54,770 nucleotides of DNA, taken from positions 1 to 54,770 of the forward strand of contig JADFNE010000029.1 in assembly GCA_022563535.1 (NCBI GenBank). Direction: 5' to 3'. Positions within the stretch are counted from its first letter, which is position 1. The number at the start of each line of letters is the position of its first letter. The notes below the pieces were generated by a model. That model searched no databases and was not told the DNA's origin. It saw only the letters and a program-made list of their open reading frames with translations. The translations under genes and the position numbers were made by a program. Of this stretch, positions 8,094-16,670 are shown in pieces. Source of the DNA: Myxococcales bacterium. GTDB lineage: Bacteria; Myxococcota_A; UBA9160; UBA4427.

Positions 8094-9266
8094 ATGTTGG
8101 TCATCGGACTGATGTCGGGAACGTCCGCGGATGGAATCGACGCCGCGTTGGTAGCGTGGCCGGACTCGGGAGAGACCAGTCCCTTCCGCTTGTTGGCCCA
8201 TGTCGAGGCTCCGTTTTCGGCGCTCCTGCAAAAGCGTATCCACGCTCTCGCGGCCGCGTCGCTGGCGGGGGGGCCAGTGCTGTCAGAATGCGCGGCGCTC
8301 GATGTCGAACTCGGGGAGTTGTTCGCAGCGGCCGCCATCGAGGCTGCGAAAGCAGCAAGCGTATCCCTCGACGCAATCGACGCGGTGGCGTCCCACGGTC
8401 AGACGGTGGCCCATCATCCGGAGCAGCGAACGACGCTGCAGATCGGTGATCCCTCGGTCATCGCGGAACGCACGGGCTGTACCACGATTGCAGATTTTCG
8501 TTCCGGGGACATCGCCCTGGGAGGGGAAGGGGCACCGTTGGCGCCTTTCTTTCATCTCGCGGCTTTCAGTTCATCGAAGGAGAATCGCGTCGTGCTCAAT
8601 CTCGGTGGGATTGCGAACATCACCTGGCTTCCGAGCAGTCAGGATCCAGACGCAGTCCTGGCCTTTGATACCGGCCCGGCCAACTCTTTGATCGATGGCG
8701 TGATCTCTCTCCAGACGCAAGGGCAAGAGCGGATGGATCGCGATGGAGAGAGAGCGCGTCGCGGAACCGTGGATGCAGCCCTGCTCGAGGCACTGCTCGA
8801 CGACGACTACCTGCAACAAGCTCCGCCCAAGTCGACTGGACGCGAACGCTATGGCTCGGCAGCCGCAGAGGCCCTGGTCAGTGATTCACACGACGCCGGG
8901 CGCAATTCCGATGATCTGGTCGCAACCCTGGTTGCTTTTACCGCTCAATCGATCGGGGCGGCATGTCGTGAACTTCTGCCCCGGGAGGATCCCACCGCAA
9001 AGTCAATTGATCGCTTGATCGTCGGCGGCGGGGGCGCTGCAAACCCCGCGCTCCTCGATGCCTTGGCTGCGGCGCTGCCCGGAGTCGCGATCGATCGCTT
9101 CGACGCCCACGGTGTGCCGGGTCAGGCGGCGGAGGCCATGGCTTTTTCGTTGATGGGAAGGAATGCGCTGCTCGGACTTCCCAACCATTTGCCGCGCTGC
9201 ACGGGAGCGCGCCGGGCTGGGGTACTCGGCGTGGTTACGCCGGGGAAGGGTCGGGCTAAAGCTTGA
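8094..9266 (+). CDS. anmK: anhydro-N-acetylmuramic acid kinase
   Basis: The product is about 390 aa, usual for AnmK. The diagnostic N-terminus is VIGLMSGTSADGIDAAL. The other signatures are ASHGQTVAHHP, TIADFRSGDIALGGEGAPL, NLGGIANITWL, AFDTGPANSLID and VGGGGAANPALLDAL, all of the ASKHA-type sugar kinase fold. AnmK opens the 1,6-anhydro ring of anhydroMurNAc and phosphorylates it to MurNAc-6-phosphate in the cytoplasm, the entry step for recycled wall muropeptides. I chose ATG 8094 because the fold begins there; an in-frame start at 8058 is possible. It is convergent with the MBL gene, with an 11-bp overlap. Neighbouring MurU- and AmgK-like genes fit one salvage route. Confidence 0.95.
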   Translation: MLVIGLMSGTSADGIDAALVAWPDSGETSPFRLLAHVEAPFSALLQKRIHALAAASLAGGPVLSECAALDVELGELFAAAAIEAAKAASVSLDAIDAVASHGQTVAHHPEQRTTLQIGDPSVIAERTGCTTIADFRSGDIALGGEGAPLAPFFHLAAFSSSKENRVVLNLGGIANITWLPSSQDPDAVLAFDTGPANSLIDGVISLQTQGQERMDRDGERARRGTVDAALLEALLDDDYLQQAPPKSTGRERYGSAAAEALVSDSHDAGRNSDDLVATLVAFTAQSIGAACRELLPREDPTAKSIDRLIVGGGGAANPALLDALAAALPGVAIDRFDAHGVPGQAAEAMAFSLMGRNALLGLPNHLPRCTGARRAGVLGVVTPGKGRAKA

Positions 9267-9993
9267 CCCGCCAACCGTCGTCGGCGATTTCGAAGTTCAG
9301 GTCATTGCGTGCCTTCGACATTTCGCTGCCGAGATGGGTGAGGATCATGCGTTCGCACTGGAACAGAGCTTTGTTCTTTTCGAGCAGATCCAGACTCAGG
9401 TGCATTTCGAAGCCCGCTGTGCAGTAGGTGCATTCGCAGACGAACAGATCTGCACCGTTTGCATATTCGGGCAATGCATCGAACCATCCTGTGTCTCCCG
9501 AATAGACGATGTTTTTCTCTGCAATCGAAATCTGTAGACCGTGGGGACACACGTCCTTGTTGTGAAAAGTCTCGAATGAAGTCACGGTTGCAGGTCCGAC
9601 CTCGGTTGCGCGACCGGCTGGAAGTTCTTTGTATTGGATCGCGAACGACCAGTTTCGCCCAGGTATGGGATGTCCCATGGCCGCGGCCAACTCGATCACC
9701 CGCTTCTCGATCCCCGGCGGTCCTGCAATCACCAACGGGTTCTTGCGCTGATCTTCGTAGAGAGCAGCCAACAGGAAGAGCGGAATGCCGCCAAAGTGGT
9801 CGGCGTGAAAGTGACTGATCACGATCGCGTCAATCTCGTCTCGGCGGATTTCTTCCGCGATCAATCCGGTATTGGTCGTGACCCCGCAATCGACCATCAA
9901 GGTGCCGTTCGGATCGCGCAGCAGAAACGCCGACTGGCGTCTTCCGCCAGCCCCAAAGGCGTCGCTGGTTCCGATGAAATGAATTTCGCTCAC
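9256..9993 (-). CDS. metallo-beta-lactamase-fold hydrolase
   Basis: The product is about 245 aa, start GTG 9993, whose GTGA overlaps the stop of the upstream nucleotidyltransferase gene. The Zn-binding signature HFHADH is present (AIVISHFHADHFGG). Further metal ligands are likely in FETFHNKD, YSGDTGWFD and LTHLGSEM. The early FIGTSDAFGAGGRRQSAFL stretch resembles the RNase Z/ElaC-like branch that cleaves phosphodiesters. It is the last gene of a coupled run with the MurU-like and AmgK-like genes, so a role on a phosphorylated sugar or nucleotide intermediate is possible but unproven. No signal peptide, so cytoplasmic. Confidence 0.85.
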   Translation of the reverse strand: MSEIHFIGTSDAFGAGGRRQSAFLLRDPNGTLMVDCGVTTNTGLIAEEIRRDEIDAIVISHFHADHFGGIPLFLLAALYEDQRKNPLVIAGPPGIEKRVIELAAAMGHPIPGRNWSFAIQYKELPAGRATEVGPATVTSFETFHNKDVCPHGLQISIAEKNIVYSGDTGWFDALPEYANGADLFVCECTYCTAGFEMHLSLDLLEKNKALFQCERMILTHLGSEMSKARNDLNFEIADDGWRVKL

Positions 9994-10919
9994 GAGTGCT
10001 CTCCGCACGAAATGAATTGCCCCTGGGCGAAGACGCCATCGTTGGCCACGGTTCCGGTCGGCACCTCTTCGCCATCCCAGACGACGCAGCGCGTGAGCTG
10101 GACGTCGTCGCCGATCTTGGCTCGTGCTCCGATCACCAACTCGTCGTCAAGCATGACGCCTCGTTCTCTTGCCCGGGCGTCGTAGTCGAAAAACGAAAGT
10201 GCTGGCGGGTGCAGATTGACCCGGAGGTATTCCTCGGGGGTTCCGACCGGTTCCCAGGTGCAGCGGTCTTGCGCGAGGAGTTCGCCCGTCACTCCGCCAG
10301 TTCCTTCCTCGAGCAGCGGCACCAACCAGTCGCGCAGATCCTCGAAGCAGTCCCGCTCCGGGAGGCTTTCGAGAGCCGCTCGCGAAAACACCCTGGCGCC
10401 GGTGAATACGCCTGAGGCGTGTTCCTGCCCCAGATCGAGACTGTTGGCGATGCGCCGCACAGCGCCCCCCTCCGAGATGCCTATCGAACCGAATCGATCG
10501 ACCCTTGAATCTTCACACAAGACGAGGGTAGCGAGGTCTCCACGCTTCTGATGACGGGAAACCAACCCAGAGAGGTCGATGTCGAGAAGCATGTCGCCCG
10601 TCAGCACGAGAGACGGGTCTGAGCCCATCAGGAAATCGCGGGCCCGACGGATTCCGCCCCCAGTTCCCAGGGGTACGGTCTCCTCGCTGAACGTAACTTC
10701 GAGGCCGCTCGGCTTGAACGCGTGTACAGCCTCGCGAATGCTCTCTGGACGATGGTGGAGATTGACCACAACCTCGCTCACGCCATGGCTCTTCAATAGC
10801 TCCAACAAGAATGCGATCACCGGCGTTCCGCGCACGGGCAGGGCCGGCTTGGCGCATAGATCGCTGAGCCGACGCATGCGCGTGCCCAATCCGGCAGCCA
10901 GAATCATGGCCCGGGTCAT
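9990..10919 (-). CDS. sugar-1-phosphate nucleotidyltransferase, MurU-like
   Basis: The product is about 309 aa from ATG 10919 (MTRAMILAAGLGTRM), overlapping the stop of the kinase gene as ATGA. It has the nucleotidyltransferase signature LAAGLGTRM...KPALPVRG, the middle GTGGGIRRA loop and the metal-binding region LVLTGDMLLDID. Coupling to an AmgK-like kinase is the arrangement known for MurU, which makes UDP-MurNAc from MurNAc-1-phosphate in Pseudomonas and relatives. The protein is longer than typical MurU: its last 80 residues (LVIGARAKIGDDVQLTRCVVW) look like a short left-handed beta-helix as in GlmU or mannose-1-phosphate guanylyltransferases. MurU is favoured by context, not proved. Confidence 0.75.
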   Translation of the reverse strand: MTRAMILAAGLGTRMRRLSDLCAKPALPVRGTPVIAFLLELLKSHGVSEVVVNLHHRPESIREAVHAFKPSGLEVTFSEETVPLGTGGGIRRARDFLMGSDPSLVLTGDMLLDIDLSGLVSRHQKRGDLATLVLCEDSRVDRFGSIGISEGGAVRRIANSLDLGQEHASGVFTGARVFSRAALESLPERDCFEDLRDWLVPLLEEGTGGVTGELLAQDRCTWEPVGTPEEYLRVNLHPPALSFFDYDARARERGVMLDDELVIGARAKIGDDVQLTRCVVWDGEEVPTGTVANDGVFAQGQFISCGEHS

Positions 10920-12019
10920 GAGGGATTCTCGCTGTGCCCGTTTGTCGGTTCCCGCAGCTCGTCTACTAGATCCGCAAAGCGCTGCAGCACAGGGTCCCAA
11001 CTCGCCGCACGAGACGACGCCTCTCGCAGGCTTTCGCGAGCCGCCGGCAGAAAACCGAGATAGCGCGAATCGTCCTCTGCGGTGAAGGCGCGGATGTAGT
11101 GGGCTGCATCCTTTGCGACTCGCGTGAGGGTAAGCAAGGTAAAGCGTTGATTGAAAACATCGGGGTCGGGGGCGTCGGGCAGCGCCGGTCGCGTTGCTTC
11201 GAGCTGGGTCATGACGTCCTCGATTGGAAGCTGCACGTGACTGTCGCGCAGCAGACACACGAGATCGTATTCCGGCGGCGCCATGAAGGCGCCCTGAAAA
11301 TCGATCAAGACCAGACGTTCCCCCTTTGGGGCTTCGGGGCGAAGGTGGATATTGGCAGCCTTGAAGTCTCGGTGGGAAAATCGCATCGGCGCTGGCTCGC
11401 AAACGTCCGCAATGTGCGAAAAGGTTGCGTAAACAACTTCGAGTTCGGCTTGACTGGGGTCTCGCCCCAGCCAATACGGCAGCGCCCAGATCGCGACACG
11501 ACCGGCTTTGCTGTTGAACAGGGGTCGGTCGAGTCGTCGCTCGAACGCGGGCAGTGATGGTTGCGGGGGTTCGAGCCGCTGCAGACGCGGGATCAGCGAA
11601 CAGGCTTCGCCGTAGAGTTCCAGGCGAAGGGCTCGCGAGGCCGTGCCCACCTCAGCTTCGAGACTGGTAGAACCCACGTCTTCAAGCAGTTCGACGGCCA
11701 ACTCTGCACTGCCGCCGTAATGTTTGGGAACCGGAATGTCCGCGGTTTCGAGGTATTCGAGCAGAGGGGCTAGCGGGGGTTCGCTGGGGACACCTTCCGC
11801 GCGTTTGAAGGGGTCTTCTTTCGCTTCGGCCCGTGCGATCACACTGGCGGGTTGCCCGGCGGTGGTTGTCTCCGCGAGTCGCAGGCGAAAGAAGCGTCGG
11901 TTGCCCAGACCCGGCGCGATCGATTCGATCTGTACGATTGCGGTAGAGAGATTGCGCTTTACCAGCCCGTCCAGGGCGTTGTGCTGCTCCTCGCTGCTCA
12001 GCTGAAGAAGAGATGACAT
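10916..12019 (-). CDS. APH-fold sugar kinase, AmgK-like (N-acetylmuramate/GlcNAc anomeric kinase)
   Basis: The product is 367 aa, near the length of AmgK. It has an aminoglycoside-phosphotransferase-type kinase fold. N-lobe: GLGNRRFFRLRL and LAVELLEDVG. Catalytic loop: FSHRDFKAANIHL, where the Asp of HRD and the Asn are the expected base and metal ligand. Metal loop: LIDFQGAFMAPPEYDLVCLLRD, close to the AmgK pattern DFQ-A-GP-YDL-SLLRD. AmgK phosphorylates MurNAc or GlcNAc at C1, feeding MurU. The gene overlaps both the SpmAB fusion upstream (22 bp) and the MurU-like gene downstream (4 bp), indicating one transcript. Confidence is high for the fold and moderate for AmgK function. Confidence 0.78.
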   Translation of the reverse strand: MSSLLQLSSEEQHNALDGLVKRNLSTAIVQIESIAPGLGNRRFFRLRLAETTTAGQPASVIARAEAKEDPFKRAEGVPSEPPLAPLLEYLETADIPVPKHYGGSAELAVELLEDVGSTSLEAEVGTASRALRLELYGEACSLIPRLQRLEPPQPSLPAFERRLDRPLFNSKAGRVAIWALPYWLGRDPSQAELEVVYATFSHIADVCEPAPMRFSHRDFKAANIHLRPEAPKGERLVLIDFQGAFMAPPEYDLVCLLRDSHVQLPIEDVMTQLEATRPALPDAPDPDVFNQRFTLLTLTRVAKDAAHYIRAFTAEDDSRYLGFLPAARESLREASSRAASWDPVLQRFADLVDELREPTNGHSENPS

Positions 12020-13320
12020 GCCACTACCGCACCGGCAAAGCCCGCGAAATCCCCGGCCAGACAGGCGAGCAAAGTGTGACGCCCCTGGCGGATCCGCGCC
12101 GCGCCAAAGTATACCGCCAGCACGTAGAAGGTGGTTTCGGTGGATCCCTGTAACGTGCTGGTCAGGTAGCCGATGAACGAATCGGGGCCGTGGACCATCA
12201 GAGTCTCACTCATGATGCCGAATGCACCTGATCCCGAAAACGGACGCAACAAGGCCATTGGTAGTACTTCGGCTGGGACCCCGAACGGGCTGGTGAACGG
12301 GTTGACCAGGCCGATCACAAAATCGAGCGCGCCCGATGCGCGGAACATCGCGACCGCGGTCAAAATCGCCACCAGGTAAGGCACGATACGCGCCGATACG
12401 GTGAGCCCTTCCTTCGCGCCTTCGACCATGGATTCGTACACCCGTACGCCCCTTGCAAAACCGAACAACAGCAGGCCGCCGATCAGCAGCGGGAAACTCC
12501 AGGCGTTGGCGACCGTAAAGAATACGTCCGCCAAGGACTTGTCTGCGAGTTGTCGATTGACGTCGATTCCCAGCCCCACGGCGGTGAGGATCAACATCCC
12601 CAGGACGATCACCGTCCGCAGCGGGCCCATCGGGCCGAACTCCTGCGTCGGGGGGATCTCGACATCGTCTGCATCGAAGCCGCCAAAATCTGCGTTGCCC
12701 GGGGATGAAGCGGAATCAGCGTCCGCCGGTCGGTGCCGGAACATCGGGAGCTTGACCAGGAGAAAGTAGAAGGCTACTGCGGCGAGGGTCGAACAAATCG
12801 TGGCGAACAGGGTCGGGAGCCAGATCGCAAACGGGTTCATGGATCCCGCGGCAGCCCGCACAAAGATGGTGCCGGTCGGCGGGAACAAGTTGATCGATGA
12901 AGTGTTGATGCACAGGAACAGCACCATCGCGTTGCTCGCGGCCCCCGGGTAGCGGTTGATCTTTGCCAACTCGCTCATGGCCTTGATGCCGAAGGGCGTC
13001 GCGGCGTTGCCGAGCCCCATCAAATTGCAGGCCATGTTCATCACCATGGCCGCCATGGCGGGGTGGTCAGGGGCGATGTCGGGGAACAGTCTGCGCAGCA
13101 GCGGTGCCAAAACCCTTGCAATGATGTCGCGCAGCCCGCCGTCGAATGCCACGCGCATGATGCCGAGCATGAAAACCATGCCGCCGACGAGCCCCAGCAC
13201 CAGGGTAAACGCATCTTTTGCGCCGTTGCTGATGGCGAGCGAGACTTCGCTCATTTGACCCGTAAAGGCCCCATAAACGATCGATGTCAGAATCAGCCCG
13301 AGCCAGACCCAATTGAGCAC
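11998..13320 (-). CDS. fused spore-maturation-type membrane protein (SpmA-SpmB, nucleoside-recognition/gate domains)
   Basis: The product is about 440 aa from GTG 13320 (reads VLNWVWLGLILTS), with a G-rich Shine-Dalgarno (GGGGGG) 5 nt upstream. The first half matches SpmA (AISNGAKDAFTLVLGLVGGM, NLMGLGNAATPFGIKAM, INTSSINLFPPT). After a cytoplasmic linker rich in Asp/Pro (about residues 210-250), the second half matches SpmB (GAKEGLTVSARIVPYLVAIL, LMALLRPFSGSGAFG-type motif, STETTFYVLAVYFGA). Many membrane segments. In Bacillus, spmA, spmB and dacB are one operon affecting cross-linking of spore peptidoglycan. Here the gene is divergent from a dacB-type gene and coupled to wall-salvage genes. 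Fusions of the pair occur outside spore formers. Confidence 0.88.
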   Translation of the reverse strand: MLNWVWLGLILTSIVYGAFTGQMSEVSLAISNGAKDAFTLVLGLVGGMVFMLGIMRVAFDGGLRDIIARVLAPLLRRLFPDIAPDHPAMAAMVMNMACNLMGLGNAATPFGIKAMSELAKINRYPGAASNAMVLFLCINTSSINLFPPTGTIFVRAAAGSMNPFAIWLPTLFATICSTLAAVAFYFLLVKLPMFRHRPADADSASSPGNADFGGFDADDVEIPPTQEFGPMGPLRTVIVLGMLILTAVGLGIDVNRQLADKSLADVFFTVANAWSFPLLIGGLLLFGFARGVRVYESMVEGAKEGLTVSARIVPYLVAILTAVAMFRASGALDFVIGLVNPFTSPFGVPAEVLPMALLRPFSGSGAFGIMSETLMVHGPDSFIGYLTSTLQGSTETTFYVLAVYFGAARIRQGRHTLLACLAGDFAGFAGAVVACHLFFS

Positions 13321-13533
13321 CGGAACCCCCCAGTCCAGCGCCGCACGGCAGGTGTTGCAAAATTGCCGAGCGACATTCTCCCAGATATCCTTGGAGAGTC
13401 GAACCGAGTTGTTCGATCCCCCCAATCAAAGTCGAAGACTACACGTTGTCCGACGCAGCATTCTGGGAGTCTCCGTCACCTGCGGCGCCGGAGATAGCCC
13501 GCGAGAATTGTAACCGGTTTTCGGTGAGGTCAA

Positions 13534-15054
13534 ATGCAGAGTCAGAAAATCACGTTTCGAATCTTGTGCGGTGGCGCACTCGCCCTGGTCTTGACCTCGG
13601 CATTGGCACTGGCTGCGGTGTTCGTCGTGCCAGCGGCCGGAGGTGTTGCTTTCGCCGGCAGGCCGCAAGCCGCCGTGGGCGATGCCTGGGTCCGAGCACT
13701 GGACCGGGTGCTTTCGAGCAAGGGCCTGCAGGGGGCAGAAGTGTCGGCGCTGGTGGTGCGCCAGCGCGACGGAGCCGTGCTCTACGCGCGAACCCCCGAC
13801 CGGCTGATGATTCCCGCCTCCAACGCCAAAGTCCTCACAGCGCTTGCGGCTCTCGACGCATTTGGGCCGAGCCATCGCTTTGAGACCACAATCTCGAGCG
13901 ACGTGTCGCCCGGGCCCAAAGGGGAAGTGGGGAAACTCTATCTGCGCGGCGGCGGCGATCCCACCATCACCAGCGAGGACTGGTGGCGGTTCGCCAGCGA
14001 ATTGCGAGACGCGGGATTACAGCGGGTAAGTGGCGATTTGCTGCTCGACGACGCGCTCTTCGACCGGCTGCGCTGGCACCCCAGCGTCGAAGGGATCTCT
14101 TCGCGGGCGTATCACGCCCCGGTTGGCGCCTTGAACGCAAACTATGGGAGCTTTGCAGTGACCGTCCGGCCGGGGGCAAAGATTGGGGATCCGGTCAGCG
14201 TGACGGTGAATCCGCCAGTTTCTTATCTCGAGATCTCGAATCACGGCAAGACCCTCGGAAAGCGCGAACGCCCCAGCCTCGTGGTCGATCGGTCGGAGGG
14301 CAAGAACAGCGAAATTGTGACGATTCGCGGGGGCGTGCGGGTCGGCGACCCGTCGAAGACCTACTACCGAAGCGTGCTGCATCCCGACCGCTACGCCGGA
14401 GCGGTGCTAAAGCTACAACTCGCGGCAGTGGGTGTGGAAGTAGCGGGCAGGGTTCGCGCCGGGGTCGCACCCAAATCAGCCTTTGCGCTGCACCGTTTCA
14501 AGGGACGGTCGGTTGGAGAGATCGTTCGGCTCCTCATGAAGTTCAGCAACAATGGAATTGCGGAGTCGATGGTCAAGAATCTCGGCGCCCTGGCAAATGG
14601 GGGAGTCGGGACCTGGGAGGCCGGTGTTCCCGAAATGCGTAGACGTTTGATTGCTCGCGGTGTTCCAGCGGCTGGGTTCAAGTTAGTCGACGGTTCGGGG
14701 TTGTCCTATCACGATCGCGTATCACCCCGGGCGCTGGTGGCAGCCCTGCGCGTGGGCCTCGATTCGTTTCGCTTTGGCCCCGAATTCGTGACGTCGCTTC
14801 CCATCGCCGCCCGGGACGGAACCCTCGAGAAAAGGGCAGAAGGCGCACAAGACTGGGTTCGCGCAAAGACCGGACTCTTGAACGGCGTGACCGGGCTGTC
14901 GGGATATGCCGCAATCAAATCCCCAAACCCGCAAGGGCGCCGAGAGCGGGTGGTCTTTTCGGTTCTCGCGAACGGCTGCAAGCACGGGGATTCGGCCGCG
15001 ATGGACGCGATCGACAATTTTGTGTCGCTGCTGACCGCAGGTCGTGCGAACTAG
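13534..15054 (+). CDS. dacB: D-alanyl-D-alanine carboxypeptidase/endopeptidase, PBP4 type (peptidase S13)
   Basis: The product is 506 aa with a hydrophobic N-terminal signal (residues about 8-42), so it is exported to the periplasm. All three active-site motifs are present: SNAK at 96-99, SNN at 338-340 and KTG at 445-447. The long insertion between the first two motifs and the YLRGGGDPTIT stretch are typical of PBP4/DacB. It trims D-Ala from stem peptides and cuts 4-3 cross-links. GAGG lies 7 nt before ATG 13534. It is divergent from the SpmAB fusion across a 213-bp shared control region and convergent with the lytic transglycosylase, so its neighbours are all wall-related. Confidence 0.94.
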   Translation: MQSQKITFRILCGGALALVLTSALALAAVFVVPAAGGVAFAGRPQAAVGDAWVRALDRVLSSKGLQGAEVSALVVRQRDGAVLYARTPDRLMIPASNAKVLTALAALDAFGPSHRFETTISSDVSPGPKGEVGKLYLRGGGDPTITSEDWWRFASELRDAGLQRVSGDLLLDDALFDRLRWHPSVEGISSRAYHAPVGALNANYGSFAVTVRPGAKIGDPVSVTVNPPVSYLEISNHGKTLGKRERPSLVVDRSEGKNSEIVTIRGGVRVGDPSKTYYRSVLHPDRYAGAVLKLQLAAVGVEVAGRVRAGVAPKSAFALHRFKGRSVGEIVRLLMKFSNNGIAESMVKNLGALANGGVGTWEAGVPEMRRRLIARGVPAAGFKLVDGSGLSYHDRVSPRALVAALRVGLDSFRFGPEFVTSLPIAARDGTLEKRAEGAQDWVRAKTGLLNGVTGLSGYAAIKSPNPQGRRERVVFSVLANGCKHGDSAAMDAIDNFVSLLTAGRAN

Positions 15055-15070
15055 ATTGGGGGAGGGGCCG

Positions 15071-15727
15071 TTAGCCGCGAGCCGGCGGTGCCTGACGTCG
15101 AATCGACGCGAGGTTGAAGGCCTTCATGACGCGCTTGCTGTAGATCGACGGGACGCCGCTGCCTTTGCGAATGCGGCGGTCGATCCGGGTCGGACCCCAG
15201 TTGTACGCGGCGAGCGCAGTCGAAACGTCGCCATAGCGATCGGCGAGTTGTTTGATGTACGCGATGCCGAGCTGAACGTTCAGGACGGGATCGAAGAGTG
15301 AGTCCGGACCGCGCCAATCCAGCTTGAGATTGACCGCCAACTCTTCTGCCGTGGCCGGGAGCAACTGCATCAGCCCCATGGCGCCCATGTGCGACACGGC
15401 GAGGTAATACCCCCCGCTTTCAACCTGGATTACCGCCGAAACCAGCGCCGGATCGAGGCCGTAGCGCCGGGATTCGCGAACGATTGTTCGGGCCACGTTT
15501 TCTTCGTCAAGTCGAGACATTCCGGTGTGACGGCTGCGCAAGAAGCTGAGCACCGCACGCTCATCGAGGTCTGTCGGCTGGTCTGATGTCGCCGGTGACT
15601 GCGCGACCGGGGCTGCACCCACCGATGGGAGATCTGTCCCCTCGAAGATCTCCGGGCCGGTGGGGCCACCGAACGCGTAAGAGAGTCCCCACAACAAAAG
15701 ACTGGCCAGAATGAGTCGCTGCACCAT
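15071..15727 (-). CDS. lytic transglycosylase, SLT domain
   Basis: The product is 218 aa with an N-terminal signal (LILASLLLWGLSYAFG). The SLT fold follows a Pro/Ser-rich spacer. Catalytic Glu103 lies in AVIQVESGGYYLAVSHMGAMG, followed by GLMQLLPATA and the C-terminal signature ALAAYNWGPTRIDR. These enzymes cleave the MurNAc-GlcNAc bond non-hydrolytically and leave 1,6-anhydroMurNAc ends, the substrate class of AnmK encoded 6 kb away. Its ATG overlaps the stop of the upstream DUF5658-like gene by one base, so the two are probably co-transcribed. It ends 16 bp from the convergent dacB stop. Confidence 0.92.
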   Translation of the reverse strand: MVQRLILASLLLWGLSYAFGGPTGPEIFEGTDLPSVGAAPVAQSPATSDQPTDLDERAVLSFLRSRHTGMSRLDEENVARTIVRESRRYGLDPALVSAVIQVESGGYYLAVSHMGAMGLMQLLPATAEELAVNLKLDWRGPDSLFDPVLNVQLGIAYIKQLADRYGDVSTALAAYNWGPTRIDRRIRKGSGVPSIYSKRVMKAFNLASIRRQAPPARG

Positions 15728-16191
15728 CAGCTCAGTCCCAATGGTGAAATGCCCAGAGCCGAGATGGCCTGGAGATTGTTGGCGACGGCGTAGCCGGTGA
15801 TCAGTGTGATGAAGCCCAAAAATGCTTCCTTGGCGCGCTTTGGGAAGCGCTGCGTATATAGAACGAAGCCCACCGCAAAGACCGTAAAGACACCGTCAAT
15901 GAGCAATCCGCCCACCAAACCGGTTCCACGGAAGAGTAATTCCACTGCGGGGTTCGCCTCGATGACCTGCCAGCCGGCGATTGGAGCGCGCAGGCACAGG
16001 TAGGTCGTCCAATGGTCTGCAACGGTCAGCAGCAATGTTGAAATAGCCAGAGCATGGAGCATGAAACGCTTGAACCTCAAGGTCGGGACATCGCTTGAAA
16101 TCTGTCCAGTTGATTCCTGGATAGAGCAAGAAGCGTGCCTTCGAGCACTCAGGCGCGGATTCGTCTGTGGTGTCAGATATATGGGGGGCAT
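15727..16191 (-). CDS. DUF5658-like small membrane protein
   Basis: The product is about 154 aa from ATG 16191, or 111 aa from the ATG at 16062 (MLHALAIS). The shorter form covers the whole membrane domain and has TTGAGG about 12 nt upstream, so the start is uncertain. The pattern D-x-x-T-T (VADHWTTYLCL), then GWQVIEANP and a following glycine-rich helix, matches what I recall of the DUF5658 family, a three- to four-helix membrane protein of unknown role. It is translationally coupled to the lytic transglycosylase gene. The N-terminal 40 residues of the long form are low-complexity and may be non-coding. Confidence 0.6.
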   Translation of the reverse strand: MPPIYLTPQTNPRLSARRHASCSIQESTGQISSDVPTLRFKRFMLHALAISTLLLTVADHWTTYLCLRAPIAGWQVIEANPAVELLFRGTGLVGGLLIDGVFTVFAVGFVLYTQRFPKRAKEAFLGFITLITGYAVANNLQAISALGISPLGLS

Positions 16192-16433
16192 GGCTGCTTG
16201 CAAGTGAAAGGGGGAAAGGGGCGGCCTTTCAGAGGGAGAGAGTAGCCGGTTTCTCAAAACAAGGCAGCGCGTCGACGGTGAATAAAATTGCGGGTCGGCA
16301 GCTCACAGGCAGCTGATGGGAAACGACCAGGCAGGCCGAGGCGGCGGTGGGGCGGGGAGGGCCGCAGCGGGCTCGGAGACTCCAGACAGATTGAAGTCTA
16401 CGAGTCCACTGCGATTCTCCTGATCTCCGGGTG

Positions 16434-16670
16434 TTACTTCTTTTTCATGCGACCTTTGCCGAGCAGCAGCCAGTCGAGGCTCACCTGCTCTTTTACGGCC
16501 AGCGTAATCAGAAAATCGGTGTGAGGAGTCGTTCCGTTCTCGTAGCGATTTACGTTCTGCTGAAATACGCCCAGATCCCGGGCGAACTGTCGTTGTGAGC
16601 GATCGCCACGTACTAGCGAAATTCGTTCGGGAAGTTTGCGCTTGAGGCGCGTCACTACGTTGGAGGCCAT
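16434..16670 (-). CDS. XRE-family helix-turn-helix regulator, 78 aa
   Basis: The product is almost entirely one lambda-repressor-like DNA-binding domain: ERISLVRGDRSQRQFARDLG (helices 1-2), VFQQNVNRYENG (recognition helix; the YENG is typical), then TLAVKEQVSLDWLLLGKGR and a lysine-rich end. The DWLLLGKG tail is common in phage-type and stand-alone CI-like repressors. ATG 16670 has AAAGGGG at 5-6 nt. The leader is an unusual run of CAA/AAC repeats. No partner toxin or protease gene is adjacent. Palindromes at 17072 and 17108 in the upstream region are candidate operators for autoregulation or control of rsmD-coaD (inference). Confidence 0.85.
   Translation of the reverse strand: MASNVVTRLKRKLPERISLVRGDRSQRQFARDLGVFQQNVNRYENGTTPHTDFLITLAVKEQVSLDWLLLGKGRMKKK

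Noticed and set aside
11998-13320. SpmA/SpmB as a sign of sporulation
   Set aside because: SpmA/B-like fusions occur in many non-spore-forming bacteria, and every other envelope gene here is of Gram-negative type.
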